A stretch of 64,000 nt of DNA from Spartobacteria bacterium (GTDB taxonomy: Bacteria; Verrucomicrobiota; Verrucomicrobiia; Chthoniobacterales; UBA10450). Made by a program: the position numbers and the translations under genes. The stretch's first letter is position 1. Each line of letters opens with the position of its first letter. Positions 34,435 through 42,983 of the stretch are shown in pieces. The stretch covers positions 1 through 64,000 of the forward strand of contig PMSN01000011.1 of the NCBI GenBank assembly GCA_003167555.1. Reading direction: 5' to 3'. Below the pieces are notes generated by a model that was given only the letters and a program-made list of their open reading frames with translations, had not been told where the DNA came from and did not search any database.

Positions 34435-35514
34435 TCAAATCCGATCGAGCCACCCGTGCGTATCCGGCGCGCGACCGGTAGCAACTGCCACGAGCCGCTC
34501 ACGCACGGCAGGACCGATCGTGCGCGCCTCGACTGCGGGCAAGACGAGATCTTCGCCGCGATAACGAATGCGTTGGATGTGGGAGAGGGTCGCAGCCGTG
34601 CCGGTGCCGAAGCATTCCATTAATCGACCCGCGCGGTGCAACTCGACAACTTCATCGATCGCGATCTTGCGTTCCTCCGCGAGCACTTTCATGTCGCACA
34701 GCAGCGTCAGCACGCTGTCACGAGTCACGCCCGGCAAAATCGTACCGCTCAATTCCGGCGTAATCACGCGGCGCGCGGCCCCGTCTTCGATCACGAAGAA
34801 GACATTCATCACGCCGCATTCCTCGACGTAACGGTGCTCCTGCCCATCGAGCCACATCACTGTGCCGCATCCGGCGGCTTGCGCTTCCCGGTCGGCGATG
34901 AGGGCGGGGGCGTAATTGCCCGCCGGCTTCACCGCTCCTGTGCCGCCAGCAAATGCGCGGACGTATTGCTCCGTCACAAGCACATCCACCGGGGCCGAGT
35001 AGTAGCTGCCGAAAGGGAACGTAAAAATGATGAACAGGCACCGCTCGGCCGGCTTCACGCGCACCGATTCATCGATGGAGAACACGCAGGGACGAACGTA
35101 GAGCGAGCCGGCGTCACCTGCCGGTATCCATGCTTGGTCGATCCGGATCAATTCGCGTAATCCGTGCAAGAACATCGCTTCTGGAACTTCGGGGAGAGCA
35201 AGACGCGCAGCGGAGCGGTTGAGTCGTGCTGCGTTTTCTCGAGGCCGAAACAAAAAGACCTCACCCTCGGGTCCGCGGTTCGCCTTCAAGCCCTCGAAGA
35301 CGGAGATGCCATACTGCAGCGCGCTGATATTCGGCGGCAGCAAGAACGCGCCGTAGGGCTGGATCACTGGCTCGCCCCACCGCCCATCGGCGAATTCCGC
35401 TACAAGCATGTGATCGCTAAAGACGCTGGAGAAAGGGATACTCGCGAGATCAAGTCCGCCTGCGCGCGATTCGGCGACACGCTCGATGCGGATGGGGTGT
35501 GGTTCGGCGGTCAT
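34435..35514 (-). CDS. ilvE: Branched-chain amino acid aminotransferase
   Basis: A fold-type IV PLP enzyme of 359 residues that transfers the amino group between Leu/Ile/Val and 2-oxoglutarate. Key patterns are LQYGISVFEGLKA near residue 70, RPCVFSIDES, the PLP-lysine segment TGAVKPAGNYA, and VEECGVMNVFFV with the conserved glutamate pair. The end of the domain has FGTGTAATLSHIQRI. The ATG at 35514 is preferred over an upstream one at 35559, which would overlap the palindromic operator. It is divergent from the MarR gene and presumably regulated through it. Its presence inside a secretion operon is unexpected. Confidence 0.9.
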   Translation of the reverse strand: MTAEPHPIRIERVAESRAGGLDLASIPFSSVFSDHMLVAEFADGRWGEPVIQPYGAFLLPPNISALQYGISVFEGLKANRGPEGEVFLFRPRENAARLNRSAARLALPEVPEAMFLHGLRELIRIDQAWIPAGDAGSLYVRPCVFSIDESVRVKPAERCLFIIFTFPFGSYYSAPVDVLVTEQYVRAFAGGTGAVKPAGNYAPALIADREAQAAGCGTVMWLDGQEHRYVEECGVMNVFFVIEDGAARRVITPELSGTILPGVTRDSVLTLLCDMKVLAEERKIAIDEVVELHRAGRLMECFGTGTAATLSHIQRIRYRGEDLVLPAVEARTIGPAVRERLVAVATGRAPDTHGWLDRI

Positions 35515-35542
35515 GGCCAGGATCAAAACCAATCTTGAGTAT

Positions 35543-35563
35543 ATAGTTGACTTTGTCAACTAT
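35543..35563. promoter_or_regulatory. Perfect 21-bp palindrome, likely MarR operator
   Basis: The arms ATAGTTGAC and GTCAACTAT are separated by TTT and form an exact inverted repeat in an AT-rich stretch between the divergent aminotransferase and MarR genes. It contains TTGACT/TTGACA, like a -35 box, on both strands, so a bound MarR dimer would block both promoters. Confidence 0.7.
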
Positions 35564-35648
35564 TATATGATGATGTTATTCGATAAAATTGACAGCGCAC
35601 GGCGGCTATCGACATACTCCGCTTTACTGCTTCCCTGCCCTTCTCCAC

Positions 35649-36095
35649 GTGACCAGTCGCCTCGACCAACAGATCGCCGCCGTCCGGCGCTTCAATCGGT
35701 TTTACACCCGCCAGATCGGCGTCTTGCAAAAGGGTTTGCTGGAGAGCGACTATTCCCTCGCGGAGGTACGGATCCTTTACGAGCTAGCGCAGCGGAAAGA
35801 ATGCGCGGCGGTCGAGTTGCAGCGCGAGCTCGGTTTGGACGCCGGGTATCTCAGCCGCATAATCCGCAGTTTCCAACGCCGGCGCTTGATCAGTCGCCGT
35901 GTTTCGAAGGCGGATGGCCGGCAAAGCATTTTAAGCCTGACGGCGAAGGGACAGGAGGTTTTCGCTGAGCTGAATACTCGCGCGAACGATGAGATCGCGA
36001 CCCGTCTGCGCAGCCGATCTGCCGAGGACCAGCGAAGGCTCACCGAAGCTATGCGAACCATCGAGGAAATCCTCGCCAAAGACGAATCGTCGTGA
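35649..36095 (+). CDS. MarR-family transcriptional regulator
   Basis: 148 residues with the MarR winged helix: SLAEVRILYELAQRKECAAVELQRELGLDAGYLSRIIRSFQRRRLISRRVSKADGRQSILSLTAKG. The recognition helix is around DAGYLSRIIRSF and the wing is at KADGRQ. The GTG at 35649 starts the usual N-terminus (TSRLDQQIAAVRRFNRFYTRQ). The frame has an earlier ATG at 35589 just after the palindrome. Relatives with this sequence are typically fused to a GNAT acetyltransferase; here that domain is a separate gene overlapping by GTGA. Confidence 0.85.
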   Translation: MTSRLDQQIAAVRRFNRFYTRQIGVLQKGLLESDYSLAEVRILYELAQRKECAAVELQRELGLDAGYLSRIIRSFQRRRLISRRVSKADGRQSILSLTAKGQEVFAELNTRANDEIATRLRSRSAEDQRRLTEAMRTIEEILAKDESS

Positions 36096-36634
36096 GTGAA
36101 TACGTTCTCGAGTCGCCGTCCGCAATTGACTTGGAGTGGGTGGTTCGGCGGCACAGCGCCATCTATGCCGAGGAGTATGGGTGGGACAACCGTTTTGGCT
36201 CGCTCGTCGCGGAAGTCGTCGCCCAATATGCGGGAAGCAAAGACCCGGAGTGCGAGCGTGGCTGGATTGCGCGTCGCGCCGGCGAAAACGTCGGCTGCGT
36301 TTTTCTCGTGCGCCAATCGAAAGAGGTCGCACAACTGCGTCTTTTATTGGTCGAACCAAGCGCGCGGGGCCTCGGGATCGGGCGCCAACTCATCCAGGAA
36401 TGCATGAACTTTGGGCGACGGTGCCGCTATCGCAAAATCATGCTTTGGACCAACGACGTGCTAGTCGCCGCGCGGCACCTCTACGAAGAGGCGGGCTTCC
36501 ACCTCGTGCATGAGGAACGGCATTGTCGCTTTGGGCCCAAAATCACAGGGCAAACATGGGAGGCGGCTCTCCAATCGGCAATCAAAGGAAAAGACCTCCC
36601 GTGCGTTGGCTCCGTGGGCGGGAGGGTGCAATGA
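36092..36634 (+). CDS. GNAT-family N-acetyltransferase
   Basis: 180 residues. The acetyl-CoA-binding motif A is clear: LRLLLVEPSARGLGIGRQLIQECM (R-x2-G-x-G), followed by KIMLWTNDVLVAARHLYEEAGFHLVHEE as motif B. The start is a GTG overlapping the MarR stop (GTGA), and the end overlaps the next ATG (ATGA). It is the acetyltransferase half of what is usually a MarR-GNAT fusion, so the target is probably a small molecule sensed by, or related to, the regulator. Confidence 0.85.
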   Translation: MSEYVLESPSAIDLEWVVRRHSAIYAEEYGWDNRFGSLVAEVVAQYAGSKDPECERGWIARRAGENVGCVFLVRQSKEVAQLRLLLVEPSARGLGIGRQLIQECMNFGRRCRYRKIMLWTNDVLVAARHLYEEAGFHLVHEERHCRFGPKITGQTWEAALQSAIKGKDLPCVGSVGGRVQ

Positions 36635-36954
36635 TCGCGCGCATCTGGACGGCGCATACAACGCCGGAGAACGCGCCGAAATATCGCGAGCATTTCGAGA
36701 CGCAGGTGTTGCCTGCTTTACGTAGCGTCCCGGGATACGCGGGCGCGGAGTTGTTCAATAGCGTCGCCTCAGACGAGGTCGAAATCGTCGTCACGACGCG
36801 CTGGCAATCGCTGGCTGCGATCCGCGCATTCGCCGGTGCCGATCCGGAGAGCGCCGTAGTGGCCGAAGAGGTGCAGCCATTCTTCACGCAGTGGGATCGC
36901 CGCGTGCGGCACTACGAAGTGCTAGTGGAGGAGAATCAGCCGACGCGCGATTAA
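36631..36954 (+). CDS. ABM-type (antibiotic biosynthesis monooxygenase-like) protein
   Basis: 107 residues with the dimeric ferredoxin-like ABM fold: IARIWTAHTTPENAPKYREHF, GYAGAELFNSVASDEVEIVVTTRWQSLAAIRAFAG, and FTQWDRRVRHYEVL. Members oxidise aromatic substrates or simply bind ligands. The ATGA overlap with the GNAT gene makes a coupled MarR-GNAT-ABM operon and fixes the start. Confidence 0.8.
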   Translation: MIARIWTAHTTPENAPKYREHFETQVLPALRSVPGYAGAELFNSVASDEVEIVVTTRWQSLAAIRAFAGADPESAVVAEEVQPFFTQWDRRVRHYEVLVEENQPTRD

Positions 36955-36965
36955 TTCTGGGGAGC

Positions 36966-36982
36966 GCAGGCTGCTAGCCTGC
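36966..36982. terminator. Hairpin after the MarR-GNAT-ABM operon
   Basis: GCAGGCT-GCT-AGCCTGC is a perfect 7-bp stem with a 3-base loop, 12 bases after the stop codon. No U-run follows, so it may be a Rho-assisted end or an intergenic repeat rather than a classical terminator. Confidence 0.45.
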
Positions 36983-37022
36983 CGCCGTGAGCTACTTCGT
37001 GCGAATAATTCCGCACCCCCCA

Positions 37023-37090
37023 AGACTTTCGCGGGCCTTCTTCTGTGGCGACGATACCACTGCTGCACAGCCGCATTGGTGAGCGAACCA
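37023..37090. repeat. Dispersed repeat R1
   Basis: The stretch AGACTTTCGCGGGCC ... CACTGCTGCACAGCCGCATT ... GCGAACCA aligns in the same orientation with 43689-43755. The two copies flank the second secretion block. Confidence 0.65.
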
Positions 37091-37417
37091 GGCGCGTTAA
37101 GATTTTCGTCTGGCGGAGCTTGGGTGCTCGACCGCCTACGCCTCGGCTTTGAGACCGAACATCTGCATCAACTCGGTCTTCAATCCTTCGTCGCAGACAA
37201 CACGCACCGTTCCGCGTTGGGTCTTGTCCGCACGGGGGATAGACCACACGGCGCCAGCTCAGTGAGCCACTAATAACACATCGTTAAAGGGCGAGGTGTC
37301 GCGTTCATACGCAGCTAAACGATACGAGCCCGCTTTTACGCGCGATGTCTCAGACACACGAAGTAGCGCTCGCGCTGGAGCAGCCCAGGCCGGCTGATCC
37401 GTTATCACTGTCGCGTA

Positions 37418-37843
37418 ATGAAAAACGCGACACTTCTTCTTTCACTTCTCGTTAGTGCAATGCTCGCCAGCTGCGCCGGCGTCAGTCCAACGCGCATCAT
37501 CGGAAACACCGTCGCTGCGGCTGGCGGTGCATTCATCGGCAACAAGCTGAGCAACGGCAATCCGTTAATCACCACTGCGGCCGCAGGCGGCGGTGTGCTC
37601 CTCAGCGAGTCGCTCCAGGCGCAGAGCAACGCCTCTTCGCGCAAGTCCTACGATGCCGGTTATGACAAAGCTCGAAGCGACTCTGCGAAGCAGCAGTACC
37701 AGATCCTCAACGATAGACAGCGCCTCGGGCCGCAACTCGATGACCGCACAAATGTGCGGCTACTCGAAGTCCCGCTGCCGGAACGGCAGGAGAACGACGT
37801 CATTCTCGCGCCAGGCACCGCAACCATCCGCATTCAGGAATAA
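37418..37843 (+). CDS. Small lipoprotein of the secretion operon (TrbK/VirB7-like position)
   Basis: 141 residues. Signal peptide with lipobox LASC near residue 19, then a glycine-zipper-like stretch (NTVAAAGGAFIGNKLSNGNPLITTAAAGGGVLLSES), a linker and a C-terminal part ending ATIRIQE. Secretion systems carry a small outer-membrane lipoprotein (VirB7 or TrbK/TrbH) that supports the core complex, and this position fits. No sequence motif proves it. Confidence 0.65.
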   Translation: MKNATLLLSLLVSAMLASCAGVSPTRIIGNTVAAAGGAFIGNKLSNGNPLITTAAAGGGVLLSESLQAQSNASSRKSYDAGYDKARSDSAKQQYQILNDRQRLGPQLDDRTNVRLLEVPLPERQENDVILAPGTATIRIQE

Positions 37844-37856
37844 CACGACCAGCCTT

Positions 37857-38660
37857 ATGAAACCCGTTCTTACACTCGTCACTCTGTTCGTCAGCGCGTC
37901 GCTCCTGAGCGCACAAGTCGTCGTGATCGATCCGACCGCGATTGCGCGCGCGCAGGCAAACCACGTCGTGGACCTCGCGAAGTACGTTCAGATGGTCAAC
38001 AACCAGGTGACGCAGATCAATACGCTGACGCAACAACTTCAGCAGATCCAAGCGTACGTGAAGGCGTTTGGAAATCCGGAGCAGCTCGTCAACATCGTCG
38101 GCGCCAACCAACTTGTGGGCAGCCTGCAACAGAGCGGCGTTGGTCAAACGATCGGTCAGCTGCAGCGAACTGCGAATGGAATCGAGGCGTTGCGCTACAA
38201 TGGGAACGGCCTTTACACGAGCTTGGGCCAAACATTCACGACGCCGGGTGGAGTGCAGGTACCGCGCCTCGATCAGCTCTATCAGAAGTATGGCGCTATC
38301 CAGCAAGACTCCCGGAACTTCCAGTCGGTCACCGGTGATGTGTTGAACCGTCGCGAGAACCTGCGCAACAACATCGCCGCCACAACGGCGAAGCTACAGG
38401 CATCAACGACCGATGCCGAAACGCAGAAGCTGACGGGCGTTCTTGTCGGTTACAACGCGGAGCTCGCGACCGTCGATCACGAAATCGACAACGCGACCGG
38501 GCAAGTCGTAACGCAGGATGCGGAGAATCGCGCCGATCGCGAACGCGAGGAACAGGCCCGTCGCGAAGAGCGACAGGCGCAGATGGACGAAAGCTCCCGC
38601 CGATATGGCGAAGTCTTCCGATTGGAAACAACGCCGCCCAGCTTCCCAACCGGACGGTAA
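37857..38660 (+). CDS. virB5: VirB5/TrbJ-like secretion protein
   Basis: 267 residues. Signal peptide MKPVLTLVTLFVSASLLSAQ, then long helices with the TrbJ/VirB5 pattern (VDLAKYVQMVNNQVTQINTLTQQLQQIQAYVKAFGNPEQL) and a C-terminal Arg/Glu-rich coiled coil (DREREEQARREERQAQMDES). VirB5/TrbJ is a periplasmic protein that can sit at the pilus tip. The frame is open to 37593 but overlaps the lipoprotein gene; the ATG at 37857 with its clear signal peptide is the right start. Confidence 0.75.
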   Translation: MKPVLTLVTLFVSASLLSAQVVVIDPTAIARAQANHVVDLAKYVQMVNNQVTQINTLTQQLQQIQAYVKAFGNPEQLVNIVGANQLVGSLQQSGVGQTIGQLQRTANGIEALRYNGNGLYTSLGQTFTTPGGVQVPRLDQLYQKYGAIQQDSRNFQSVTGDVLNRRENLRNNIAATTAKLQASTTDAETQKLTGVLVGYNAELATVDHEIDNATGQVVTQDAENRADREREEQARREERQAQMDESSRRYGEVFRLETTPPSFPTGR

Positions 38661-38692
38661 AAGCCGCCTAACGAGCAAGGACTGTCGCGCAG

Positions 38693-39781
38693 ATGAACGA
38701 CTTCAACACACTCTTCCCGAACTTCCTCAATCAGTGCGGGGAAATGAATCGCGTGCTGACGCCGATCGCATTCGTGCTGCTGGCGATCGGGATCGTGTCT
38801 TCGACGGTGACCGGTCGCCGTAGTCCGAGCGCATACTTGCGCACGATTGGTCGCACCTTCGCGTTTGCAGCGGTGCTCTCCTATCTCCCGACATGGAGCA
38901 ACGAGATCAGCACAACGATCGACACAACTGTGCGAGAAACGTTGCGAGCCGATCCAGCCCGTGTTTACGACCAGTATCAGAAAGCTCTCGCGCTAAAGAA
39001 AGGTGACACCAGTTCCGGCGGCTCCAAGTCCTGGTGGGATTTGCTCGATGCGCAGGCCCTCTTCGAGATGTTCATCTCCGGCGTCATGTGGCTGCTCGGG
39101 TTTCTCGCCAGCGTCATCGTTTTCTACGCATATCTAGTTCAGAAATTCATTCTCTACGTCGGATTCGCACTCGCCCCGATCTTCATCGGCTTTCTGGCGG
39201 TGCGAACGCTGCATTCTATTGGCGTCGGCTTTCTGCTCGGCTACGCCGGGGTACTTTGCTGGCCGATCGGCTGGGGCGCGGCTTCACTGCTTACGTCGGG
39301 CCTGATCGATTTCATGTCCGATCAGAGCTTTCTCGCCTCAGGCGGAATTGGCGGAGCCGCCGGCTATGGCTTGCAGAACCTCATGGGCCTGGCGGCACTC
39401 GCGATCTGGCTCATCTCCAGCACGATTGCGGCGCCGATTATCATTCAGAAGGCGATCGCTACCGGTGCGCAAGTTGGACAAGGGCTGGCATCGACGGCAA
39501 CAACAGCGGGCATCGCAGGTATTGCCGCTGGCGCAAGCGCCGCTGCATCGTTAGGAGCCGCTGGGGGCTGGGCGGGAGTTGCTGCCGGTGTAGCTGGCGG
39601 CGGCGCCGCCGCAACTCTTGGAGCAGCCGAAGCTTCAATCAGCGGCAGTTCCTATTCGATGTTGGGAAGCAGTATCAGCTCCCTTGCAAGTGCCCGCGGA
39701 GCGTCTCGCCGACGGCCAAAGAAGAACGATCCAACGGGCGACGATGCCGTCCGTGACCTCCTGCTCCGTTCTCGCAATTAA
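38693..39781 (+). CDS. virB6: VirB6/TrbL-like polytopic membrane protein
   Basis: 362 residues, with at least six hydrophobic segments: LTPIAFVLLAIGIVSSTV, LFEMFISGVMWLLGFLASVIVFYAYLVQKFILYVGFALAPIFIGFL, and later segments around SIGVGFLLGYAGVLCWPIGWG and LMGLAALAIWLISS. This is the TrbL/VirB6 core. A Gly/Ala-rich region (~255-320) and a basic C-terminal tail follow. It forms part of the inner-membrane channel. Confidence 0.8.
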   Translation: MNDFNTLFPNFLNQCGEMNRVLTPIAFVLLAIGIVSSTVTGRRSPSAYLRTIGRTFAFAAVLSYLPTWSNEISTTIDTTVRETLRADPARVYDQYQKALALKKGDTSSGGSKSWWDLLDAQALFEMFISGVMWLLGFLASVIVFYAYLVQKFILYVGFALAPIFIGFLAVRTLHSIGVGFLLGYAGVLCWPIGWGAASLLTSGLIDFMSDQSFLASGGIGGAAGYGLQNLMGLAALAIWLISSTIAAPIIIQKAIATGAQVGQGLASTATTAGIAGIAAGASAAASLGAAGGWAGVAAGVAGGGAAATLGAAEASISGSSYSMLGSSISSLASARGASRRRPKKNDPTGDDAVRDLLLRSRN

Positions 39782-39782
39782 T

Positions 39783-40448
39783 ATGGAAACAATTTCTTCC
39801 GAGTTTAGAACGACCACACCGACGCAACGGCCGAAAAATCTTCGTCGCCGAGACGCAGACCCGATTCGGGTATTCGTCGATAAAGATCGTCTCGCACGCT
39901 TTTGGTTTCTTTCCGTCGTCGCGGTACTTATCGGTGCAGCCGTCGAACGCATTCACCTCGCCAGGACGCTGAAGGAGCGCGAGCGGGTCGTCATCGTCGA
40001 TCCGGCCGGAACATTCTTCGTCTCGCCGCTGCTTCAATTCGAGGAAGCGCGCGATCTGCACGCACAACAAAGCATGCTCGCAGTCGTCGCGTTTCTCGAA
40101 CGAAACCCGAAAGGCTTCGATCACCCCGAGCTGCTGAAGCAAATGTTTCTCAAGCAGGCGCAGGAGAAGGCGCACTCGGAATGGTCAGTGGAAGAGCCTG
40201 AGTTCAAGGCGAAGCAGCTGCACCAGAAAGCTGAGATCGCGAAGATCGACTTCCTCGAAACGCGCAGTGACGCCGTGCTCACCCAAGTGAGTGGGCAACT
40301 AATCCGCAGCGGCATTTTCCAAGAGCGCGCATTCAGCGAAGCCGTGCCCTTCACGCTCAAGCTGAAAATGCGGCGCAATCCAAACATGGTCGAGAACGGC
40401 CGGTTCCCGACTGCAATCCAGGATTTCAAGTATGAACCGATTCATTAG
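39783..40448 (+). CDS. virB8: VirB8/TrbF-like inner-membrane assembly factor
   Basis: 221 residues: a cytoplasmic N-terminus of ~38 residues, one membrane helix (FWFLSVVAVLIGAAVERI), and a periplasmic domain ending MVENGRFPTAIQDFKYEPI. Topology and position between VirB6 and VirB9 support VirB8, which nucleates the complex. Sequence similarity is weak. The start at 39783 lies one base after the VirB6 stop. Its end overlaps the VirB9 start by 17 bases. Confidence 0.6.
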   Translation: METISSEFRTTTPTQRPKNLRRRDADPIRVFVDKDRLARFWFLSVVAVLIGAAVERIHLARTLKERERVVIVDPAGTFFVSPLLQFEEARDLHAQQSMLAVVAFLERNPKGFDHPELLKQMFLKQAQEKAHSEWSVEEPEFKAKQLHQKAEIAKIDFLETRSDAVLTQVSGQLIRSGIFQERAFSEAVPFTLKLKMRRNPNMVENGRFPTAIQDFKYEPIH

Positions 40449-41319
40449 GCTGCTCCTACTCGTTGAACTATTAAGAGCAACGAACGGGCACGCGACCGAG
40501 CAACGCGTGCAGGATTTCACGCTCGACGATCACACGGTTTACGCCGTGCCGGTTTCCGGCGCACGCGTCACCACCATTAGCTTCCCATCTCCGATTACGG
40601 CGATCGACGGCGCCTTAGTTACACTAGACGGCAAGACACCAGGGCTCTTTCAAATCGCGCACACCAAAGGGACCGCTTATCTCTCGTTGCGTGCGTTGGC
40701 GAAAGACGCGGCCACCAACTTGAACGTGCGATGGAACAATCGCACCTACGCGTTTGAGCTGCATGAGAGTGCGGAGCCCTGGTATTCCGTCGTGCTCCAG
40801 AGCAAACCGGAGAAAACAAACAGAATCGTGGGTCCGCTTACCCCGCCGAAACTGCTTGGATTGCTCGACAAAGCCAAGGCGTTCGCACTTCTCCGGACAC
40901 AGGAGCCGGATGCTGTTGCTGGCGTAGAGTACCGCGATTTACGCGAACAACCGCTCGTCAGCGATTGCGGCGACTACGAAGTGCGGCTCATAGAAGCATT
41001 TCGATTCCCGGATAACGACACGGTCGTCTTTCATCTCGTAATCGCGAATCGCGGCGACTCGGCGCTCGAACACACGCCCGAGCGGCTTGAGGTGCGCGTT
41101 GGTGATCGCGTGTTCACACCAGCGATCACCGATCTCATGAGCACGATCGCGCCTCACGAATCGACGATTGGCTACGTGGTCGTAAGCGGTGGACCTAATG
41201 GCCGCAATGATTTATCGCTGAAGAACGACTTCACCTTCGTGCTCTCGCGCGGTGGCCCGGCGGTCGAAATCAACACGCCGGACTCCAAAGACATCGAACC
41301 CTCTCCACTCCCGCAATGA
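40432..41319 (+). CDS. virB9: VirB9/TrbG-like outer core protein
   Basis: 295 residues. Short signal peptide, then the N-terminal VirB9 pattern of beta strands (VYAVPVSGARVTTISFPSPITAIDGALV, FQIAHTKGTAYLSLRALAKDAATNLNVRWNNRTYAFEL). The C-terminal half carries another beta region (VVFHLVIANRGDSALEHTPERLEVRVGDRVFTPAIT). VirB9 joins VirB7 and VirB10 in the outer-membrane core. It ends in an ATGA overlap with VirB10. Confidence 0.65.
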   Translation: MNRFIRLLLLVELLRATNGHATEQRVQDFTLDDHTVYAVPVSGARVTTISFPSPITAIDGALVTLDGKTPGLFQIAHTKGTAYLSLRALAKDAATNLNVRWNNRTYAFELHESAEPWYSVVLQSKPEKTNRIVGPLTPPKLLGLLDKAKAFALLRTQEPDAVAGVEYRDLREQPLVSDCGDYEVRLIEAFRFPDNDTVVFHLVIANRGDSALEHTPERLEVRVGDRVFTPAITDLMSTIAPHESTIGYVVVSGGPNGRNDLSLKNDFTFVLSRGGPAVEINTPDSKDIEPSPLPQ

Positions 41320-42410
41320 ACCCGCGTCGATTCCTGAATTTCTTCCGCTCACCCACAGGCGCACTCTCACTGTTCCTGATCGGGCTGGTCATCGTTCTCC
41401 TGTTGGTGAACAGCCGGCGTCCGTCACAAAATCGACTCTCGCTCTTCCCGCAGAAGTCTTCGACGAAGGCGGGAGCAATCACGCCGCAATTGCCGGAGAC
41501 GGTCAGGCGCAACATGGTTCCTTTTGAAACGCACAGCGCGGAACAGAAGGTCGAACCAACTCCTGCGCCTCCGGCAGCAAAACCGGAAAGCGCACCACAA
41601 CTTCCGGTGCTCAGCCTTATCGCGGAAACGCCCGCGTTGCCTGGCAAGGAAGGAAAGAAATTCAGCGCCGACTTTGCGCCCTTCGGCCGTCTGATTCCGT
41701 GTGAGCTGGTGATTACGGTCGACTCCTCTTCGATTCAGACGCCGATCATCGGTCTCGTTACGGAAGACATTTTCCATCACGGCCAGTTGATCATTCCCGC
41801 GGGCACCGAAGTGCACGGGTCGGCGCAAGTGGATCGGGCGCGGGAGCGCATCGCGAGCAACGGACGCTGGACGCTCGTGTGGCAGAATGGCCAGGAGCTG
41901 AATGTGTCCGGCTTCGCATTGGATCACGAGCGCGATGCGGAGACCGGCATCTGGGGGATTACTGATGGTAGCGCCGGACTTCGCGGCAAACTCCTGAAGA
42001 CCGACAATCTCGCCGAGGTAAAGCTCTACATCGCATCGCTGCTCTCCGGTGCCGCTGCAGCGTTCACGGATAGGCAGGTCTCGGCTTTTGGTTCATTCGC
42101 CCTGCCGAGTTTGCAAAATGCGCCGCTTCAAGGTGCGCAAGCTGTTCTCGATCGGTACGCACAGCAGATCCTGCAAGCGATCGAACGTGATGGTTTTTAC
42201 GTCCGCGTGCCAGCCGGCAAACAGTTCTACCTCTACATCACGCAGACGGTCGATGAAGACGACGCGAAAATTGGCGGCGCTCTCACAGCATCCCTTCACG
42301 CAGCCGGCGCGGCATCGCCGACGCCTCCTTCGGCCGCGCAACGGCCGCTGTTCGCTCCTGTCCTTCCCGACACCACGCCTTCAAACCCATTATCAACTGA
42401 CGTTCCATGA
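41316..42410 (+). CDS. virB10: VirB10/TrbI-like core-complex protein
   Basis: 364 residues: cytoplasmic N-terminus, one membrane helix (ALSLFLIGLVIVLLLV, ~18-33), a Pro-rich periplasmic linker (TPAPPAAKPESAPQLP) and a C-terminal beta-barrel domain (LIPCELVITVDSSSIQTPIIGLVTEDIFHHGQLIIPAGTEVHGSAQVDRARERI), the diagnostic VirB10/TrbI region. It spans the envelope and transmits ATPase energy to the outer pore. It overlaps both neighbours by four bases. Confidence 0.8.
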   Translation: MNPRRFLNFFRSPTGALSLFLIGLVIVLLLVNSRRPSQNRLSLFPQKSSTKAGAITPQLPETVRRNMVPFETHSAEQKVEPTPAPPAAKPESAPQLPVLSLIAETPALPGKEGKKFSADFAPFGRLIPCELVITVDSSSIQTPIIGLVTEDIFHHGQLIIPAGTEVHGSAQVDRARERIASNGRWTLVWQNGQELNVSGFALDHERDAETGIWGITDGSAGLRGKLLKTDNLAEVKLYIASLLSGAAAAFTDRQVSAFGSFALPSLQNAPLQGAQAVLDRYAQQILQAIERDGFYVRVPAGKQFYLYITQTVDEDDAKIGGALTASLHAAGAASPTPPSAAQRPLFAPVLPDTTPSNPLSTDVP

Positions 42411-42964
42411 AACAATTGCTCTTACTTCCACTTCTCCTCCTCACGGCGTGTGCCACTCACGCGCACAAGAAAACCGTCGCCCCGGCTACTCCAGCGGGAC
42501 GACCGGTCAGTTCAAATGGATTGCGAACCGCCGACCAGCTTCGTGAATATCGGCTCGGCCGTTACGTGGACAGGCGCGATCCACTCGTCATGCATGAAGG
42601 CCATCCGGTTTATCGAATCGAAAGCAGTGCGCGTTGGGATCTGCGGCCTAACAACAACTCTTCCCTTCCACGGCGGGACATCGTTCAGACGCCGACCGTT
42701 TCTACAAATGACGCCGTGGTCGCAGAGGTAAATAAGCAACGCGCCGCTACTCGCGCGTTCACCGAGCAGACTGCCGCGCTCAATCAGAAACTCAATTCAC
42801 TAGGCGAAGTAGTCGGGCAAACCCAGGAGGTGGCCAAGCAAAACCTCGAGTTGAAACGAGACGTAACCGCTTTGCGAGAGCAACTGGACAGGCTCGACAC
42901 GCAGTTCCGCGACCGCAAGCCGCCCGCGTCCTCACCTTCGCCTTCACCAGAGGACAAGTGGTAA
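42407..42964 (+). CDS. Lipoprotein with coiled coil at the end of the secretion operon
   Basis: 185 residues. Lipobox LTAC at residues 12-15. The middle has a short globular segment (LREYRLGRYVDRRDPLVMHEGHPVYRIE). The C-terminal ~75 residues are a coiled coil (VVAEVNKQRAATRAFTEQTAALNQKLNSLGEVVGQTQEVAKQNLELKRDVTALREQL) with a Pro/Ser tail. I do not recognise the family; the ATGA overlap with VirB10 makes it part of the same operon, probably an outer-membrane accessory. Confidence 0.7.
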   Translation: MKQLLLLPLLLLTACATHAHKKTVAPATPAGRPVSSNGLRTADQLREYRLGRYVDRRDPLVMHEGHPVYRIESSARWDLRPNNNSSLPRRDIVQTPTVSTNDAVVAEVNKQRAATRAFTEQTAALNQKLNSLGEVVGQTQEVAKQNLELKRDVTALREQLDRLDTQFRDRKPPASSPSPSPEDKW

Positions 42965-42983
42965 CCGGCTCCGCGCCATCAAT

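Larger units (their letters stand above)
36955..37417. other. Junction region between cargo and second secretion block
   Basis: 463 bases with no convincing gene. It contains a strong hairpin (36966-36982) just after the ABM stop and a repeat (37023-37090) related to one at 43689-43755. A promoter for the second secretion block should lie near its end. Confidence 0.5.
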
